A stretch of 5,726 nt of DNA. Source: Calditrichota bacterium. GTDB taxonomy: Bacteria; Calditrichota; Calditrichia; Calditrichales; Calditrichaceae. Where the stretch lies: assembly GCA_024278715.1 (NCBI GenBank), contig JAJRSN010000312.1:1-5726 (forward strand). Direction: 5' to 3'. This document shows positions 5,123 to 5,726 of the stretch, one piece after another. Under the pieces are notes generated by a model. The model saw nothing but the letters and a program-made list of their open reading frames with translations, did no database searches and had not been told where the DNA came from. The translations under genes were made by a program, and so were the position numbers. The first letter of the stretch is position 1. Each line of letters starts with the position of its first letter.

Positions 5123-5726
5123 TTGAGAAATCCTCATTTAAAGGAAGAAATAAGTCTTGAGAATCACCGGTTTTTAATAAGTACCGGTCTGGATGATCAG
5201 CAGACTTTTGTGATTTCCGAAGTCACGGAAGAAGAAGGCAATTTCTTATACCGTAAGACTTCGGCTTTGCCTTCCGAATATATCTTAAATGACGAAATAT
5301 TCTGGAATCAGGCTGCCTTAAAAGTCCACAATCAGATGAAGGATGAAATTGAAGCCCTTTTTGCCATCGAAGAAAGGCTTAAGAATGTAAATCAATATCA
5401 GTACCATTACCGTTTCGGTCGCATTCTGCTTTCCTATCATTTTATTAACGAAGCGAAAAAGCATTTTAAAATTTGCATCGAAAATAAACCGGATTTTGTA
5501 AAAGCTCGTCGAAAATTAGCCGCCTGTCATTTAAAGATAAGAGATTATAAGTCGGCTAAAGAAGTTTTAACCGAAGCCCTGAATATGGGTTTTGAATTTC
5601 CCGACCTGCTTAACGATCTTGGAGTGGCGCACACGCTTTTGAGCGAATACTCCAAAGCGAAGGATATTTTGCAGAGAGCTCTTGAAATCAAACCGAATTT
5701 TCCCGAAGCGAATTTTAATCTTGGCG
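5123..5726 (+). CDS. TPR-repeat protein of unknown function (3' end outside window)
   Basis: The first 201 codons are present and the frame is open to the window edge. Residues 1-90 are a charged, acidic region (for example EVTEEEG at 33-39, and a helical-looking segment 60-90) that I do not recognise. From about residue 92 there are tetratricopeptide repeats. One runs over about 94-127 (YRFGRILLSYHFINEAKKHF...NKPDF, shown with a gap), a second over about 128-160 (A-LAACHLKIRDYKSAKEVL), and a third over about 161-194 (LNDLGVAHTLLSEYSKAK...ALEIKPNF). A fourth begins at EANFNLG. TPRs are protein-binding scaffolds, so a partner or complex is likely but unknown. No signal peptide or membrane segment is seen at the N-terminus, which suggests a cytoplasmic protein. 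The start is TTG, chosen for the AGGAG site 9 nt upstream. It follows glnA in the same direction after 228 bp, probably under its own promoter. Confidence 0.85.
   Translation, partial: MRNPHLKEEISLENHRFLISTGLDDQQTFVISEVTEEEGNFLYRKTSALPSEYILNDEIFWNQAALKVHNQMKDEIEALFAIEERLKNVNQYQYHYRFGRILLSYHFINEAKKHFKICIENKPDFVKARRKLAACHLKIRDYKSAKEVLTEALNMGFEFPDLLNDLGVAHTLLSEYSKAKDILQRALEIKPNFPEANFNLG

Overview
The window holds three protein genes and one unusually long, repeat-filled intergenic region. From left to right they are: the 5' 750 codons of a minus-strand gene for the E1 subunit of 2-oxoglutarate dehydrogenase (sucA; its 3' end lies beyond the left edge); a non-coding gap of about 1.27 kb; a complete plus-strand type I glutamine synthetase gene (glnA); a 228-bp gap; and the first 201 codons of a plus-strand TPR-repeat protein of unknown role, cut by the right edge.

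The organism is probably a bacterium of the Fibrobacteres-Chlorobi-Bacteroidetes (FCB) side of the tree, for example Calditrichota or a relative. This rests on the start of the E1 protein (MEKFSYTHHAHPQYI...) and its TTPANFFHLLRR stretch, which resemble Bacteroidetes/FCB-type E1 proteins as I remember them. Gene GC is moderate and intergenic DNA is AT-rich. This is a judgement from memory, not from a search.

The sucA-glnA gap contains two direct copies of a 147-bp repeat (2571-2717 and 2962-3108), about 87% identical by my hand alignment. Several of the differences fall in predicted stems and preserve pairing. An inverted copy of the repeat head lies at 3163-3184, so positions 2966-3184 are bounded by imperfect inverted ends, as in a small non-autonomous element. 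Between the copies are two perfect hairpins, each with a TTTA loop. A 13-bp sequence occurs on both sides of glnA in inverted orientation. No convincing protein gene or structural RNA gene is seen in this gap.

SucA oxidises 2-oxoglutarate in the TCA cycle and GlnA uses glutamate, which is made from 2-oxoglutarate, so the two divergent genes sit at the same carbon/nitrogen branch point. Co-regulation is possible but nothing in the sequence proves it. The glutamine synthetase has all the catalytic residues I can check but lacks the NLYDLP adenylylation motif. The E1 protein has a Pro in place of a normally conserved His in its GPEHSSAR motif.
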